The notes under the pieces are model-generated. The model was not told the origin of the DNA, searched no databases, and saw only the letters and a program-made list of their open reading frames with translations. DNA of 8,988 bases from an uncultured Clostridia bacterium. GTDB lineage: Bacteria > Bacillota > Clostridia > Christensenellales > Pumilibacteraceae. The stretch is from the NCBI GenBank assembly GCA_900553555.1, contig USEG01000026.1, forward strand, positions 1-8,988. Reading direction: 5' to 3'. Below are positions 7,250 to 8,988 of this stretch, piece after piece; the stretch's first letter is position 1; every line of letters starts with the position of its first letter. The position numbers and the translations under genes are program-made.

Positions 7250-8988
7250 TCACTCGTTGACGGGATTTCCCATGATGTACAGTTCGGAGACTCTGACTCC
7301 GCAGAACTCGTTGTCAAACGTAACGTCATCAAGGTATGTGTATTTGTTGTCGTTGTCAAGGGTAACGGATATACATATGGTCATTTCCGTCACCGTCATG
7401 GGTTCGAATTCCGCCATTGCGGCCGCTCCCTTTCTTACCACTCTTTCGCTGATGAAATAGTCGTCGGCAAAGGTGGGCAGATCCTTAATATAGCAGTACT
7501 GCGTTTCGGGACCGGTGTACCATGCCGGTTTTTCCGCCAGCTTGAACATTACGGAGCTTACGTTTTTGAAGGCGTAATTGATGCTGCCGCTGTTGTAGAT
7601 GTGGAAAGATCTTATTTCGACGGGAGTATCCCACGTCAGTTTGATTTTGAGCAGACCCTCGTCGCTGCCGTATTCCCAATGACGGGTAAAGGGCTGCGAA
7701 GTAAACAGGCCGTCGGTAAGGTACGACACTTCGCCGAAGTCGCCGTTGCCTTCGATGGTGGCGTATTTTGCCACGTTGGTGTAACCGGTAAAAGTTTCGG
7801 GCTTGGGCTGCAGATTGTAAGTAGGACCGTTGCCGTACAGCATATCGTATCCCAGTTCGGGCGTGTACTTCCAGTAAACTCTGTCCGCGCCGATGCAACG
7901 TCCCATAAAGTTGCCGTCCGGGTCGTTGTTGTCTTCGGGATTGTAGAAGCAGTGATAAAGTATCCACAGTTCGTCGCCCGCCTTTATGAAGCAATGGTGT
8001 CCGGTACCCGCCATATAGTTGTTGTATTCGGTGCCGATACCGATGATGGGCGAATATTCGAGACCCAGCTTGGTGAACGGTCCGGTGGGACTGTCGGATA
8101 CCGCGACGTAAGGCGCGTATTCGCGGGCGCCGTATCCGAAGGGCGAATAGGTGAAATACCATTTGCCGTTGTGTTCGAGCACCTCGGTACCTTCGTTGAT
8201 GCTGCCTTCATCCCACGAAGTAGACGCGCCCAGCTGCCCCTCGAAACTGCCGTCGTCGATAATGGAAACGTGTTTCGGGGTGGAGATGTGCGTCATCGAA
8301 TCCCAGTCGGGAGAAATCCAGTCGTTCATTTTTATCGCCCAAACGGAGTTGCTTTTGAAGAACGTGGAAACGTGCTGCGAGAAGTAAAGCATCATCTGTC
8401 CGTCTTCCGCAATAACCGGGTTGACGTCGATGGCGGGGAACACGCAGCAGTCGTAATCGAGGCCGATGCCCAGATTGCGGACGCTGTATTTGTCCACCAT
8501 CTGCTGAATTTTGGTCTCGTTGGTGGCAAGTCTCATATAATAGTAACCTATGCTGAGCATGGGGTTTTCGTTGGTGAGAACGTGCTTATTGAGATTGTAC
8601 CAAGTTTTGTTGTTGTAATATCCGATGACTTCGTCGTCGTAATCGTAAATCTCGTACGCCTGGGCGTCGGGCTGTCCGTCCAGATCGAGGTCCGCCATGT
8701 CCACAAGCGTATCGCCGGTTTTAACCGTTCCGTCGGCGTTTTTCTGCGCTCTTATCGTATAATAGTTTTCAGCCGTTACCATTCTGAACGGTCCCATGGG
8801 GGTGTTGGATATGGCGCACGAAATGGTAAGTCCGTCAAATTCGTAACCCGTGGTACTGCCGTTGGGTCCGTAAGTGGTGTCGGCATTGCCGTTTTTGGTG
8901 AGCGGCGTGAGCAGGGTGACGGCTTTTTTGTAATCCTTGCTGTCCAGGGCGCTCTGGACTTCGCCCAGCACGGCTTCCGCGGAGCGCT
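7250..8988 (-). CDS. GH43-type glycosidase (propeller plus F5/8C-like domain), N-terminus cut by window edge
   Basis: 578 residues are visible and the frame stays open to the edge, so the real start lies outside; the numbering here counts the GTG at 8969-8971 as residue 1. It looks like a five-bladed beta-propeller of GH43 (arabinofuranosidase/xylosidase-like). Seen are SNTPMGPF (about 55-62), AIDVNPVI with the probable pKa-modulating D182, SINEGTEVLEHNGKWYF with the probable general acid E260, VSDSPTGPF (291-299), and GTGHHCF with H325/H326 in the place of the conserved metal- or water-binding His. The catalytic base Asp of blade 1 is expected upstream, outside the window. Residues about 400-480 look like an F5/8-type C (CBM32-like) sandwich; the tail to 573 may complete it. 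Oddities: about 100 extra residues between 62 and 182, including DLDLDGQPD, and a charged helical stretch at the visible N-terminus. Export is expected from the partnership with the lipoprotein gene 16 bp downstream, but the signal peptide is not visible. Substrate unknown; arabinose- or xylose-containing glycans are typical of the family. Confidence 0.85.
   Translation of the reverse strand, partial: RSAEAVLGEVQSALDSKDYKKAVTLLTPLTKNGNADTTYGPNGSTTGYEFDGLTISCAISNTPMGPFRMVTAENYYTIRAQKNADGTVKTGDTLVDMADLDLDGQPDAQAYEIYDYDDEVIGYYNNKTWYNLNKHVLTNENPMLSIGYYYMRLATNETKIQQMVDKYSVRNLGIGLDYDCCVFPAIDVNPVIAEDGQMMLYFSQHVSTFFKSNSVWAIKMNDWISPDWDSMTHISTPKHVSIIDDGSFEGQLGASTSWDEGSINEGTEVLEHNGKWYFTYSPFGYGAREYAPYVAVSDSPTGPFTKLGLEYSPIIGIGTEYNNYMAGTGHHCFIKAGDELWILYHCFYNPEDNNDPDGNFMGRCIGADRVYWKYTPELGYDMLYGNGPTYNLQPKPETFTGYTNVAKYATIEGNGDFGEVSYLTDGLFTSQPFTRHWEYGSDEGLLKIKLTWDTPVEIRSFHIYNSGSINYAFKNVSSVMFKLAEKPAWYTGPETQYCYIKDLPTFADDYFISERVVRKGAAAMAEFEPMTVTEMTICISVTLDNDNKYTYLDDVTFDNEFCGVRVSELYIMGNPVNE

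Noticed and set aside
4387..7260. A 957-codon open frame on the plus strand opposite the lipoprotein gene
   Set aside because: It is exactly codon-aligned antisense to a clear lipoprotein gene, starts with TTG without a ribosome site, and its protein is rich in V, R, G and H without recognisable domains. It is explained by avoidance of TTA, CTA and TCA in the sense gene.
1..8988. tRNA or rRNA genes, CRISPR arrays, insertion-sequence ends, attachment sites
   Set aside because: Nothing resembling cloverleaf or rRNA sequence, spaced direct repeats, transposase reading frames or terminal inverted repeats was found.

Overview
The window looks like chromosomal DNA from an anaerobic, carbohydrate-degrading member of the Bacillota, probably a gut-type clostridium. 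This is inferred from four things: AAGGAG/GGAGG ribosome sites, textbook TTGACA/TATAAT promoters, a very large lipoprotein with binding modules, and glycosidases with no SusC/SusD-like outer-membrane genes in view. Base composition is moderate and the genes avoid TTA, CTA and TCA codons. The species cannot be named from the sequence.

Layout. At the left edge, on the minus strand, is the first part of a tldD metalloprotease gene (1-1134), running off the window. A divergent promoter region follows (about 1135-1353), with one good promoter for tldD and one nearly perfect promoter for the plus-strand gene at 1354-2457. That gene encodes a cytoplasmic retaining glycoside hydrolase of the clan GH-A (TIM-barrel) type. 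A gene-free stretch of about 400 bp (2458-2856) then holds a G10 run, an A-rich tract and a strong bidirectional terminator. The rest is a minus-strand, operon-like pair. A GH43-type beta-propeller glycosidase with a C-terminal F5/8C-like module enters from the right edge (7250-8988, N-terminus missing). After 16 bp it is followed by a 1458-residue lipoprotein (2857-7233).

How the genes may work together. The lipoprotein has a lipobox, an acidic linker, a CBM9-like module and three tandem copies of a unit: ConA/LamG-like sandwich, Ig-like domain, carboxypeptidase-regulatory-like domain. No catalytic domain is evident. The likely reading is a membrane-anchored glycan-binding or scaffold protein made together with the GH43 enzyme, so that the pair captures and trims an arabinose- or xylose-containing polysaccharide at the cell surface. 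The cytoplasmic GH-A enzyme, convergent with the pair, could finish imported oligosaccharides. This is inference: no transporter or regulator lies in the window. The tldD gene is most likely an unrelated housekeeping neighbour.

The most unusual items are the triplicated lipoprotein architecture and the GH43 protein, which has about 100 extra residues, including an EF-hand-like Asp-rich loop, inside its propeller.
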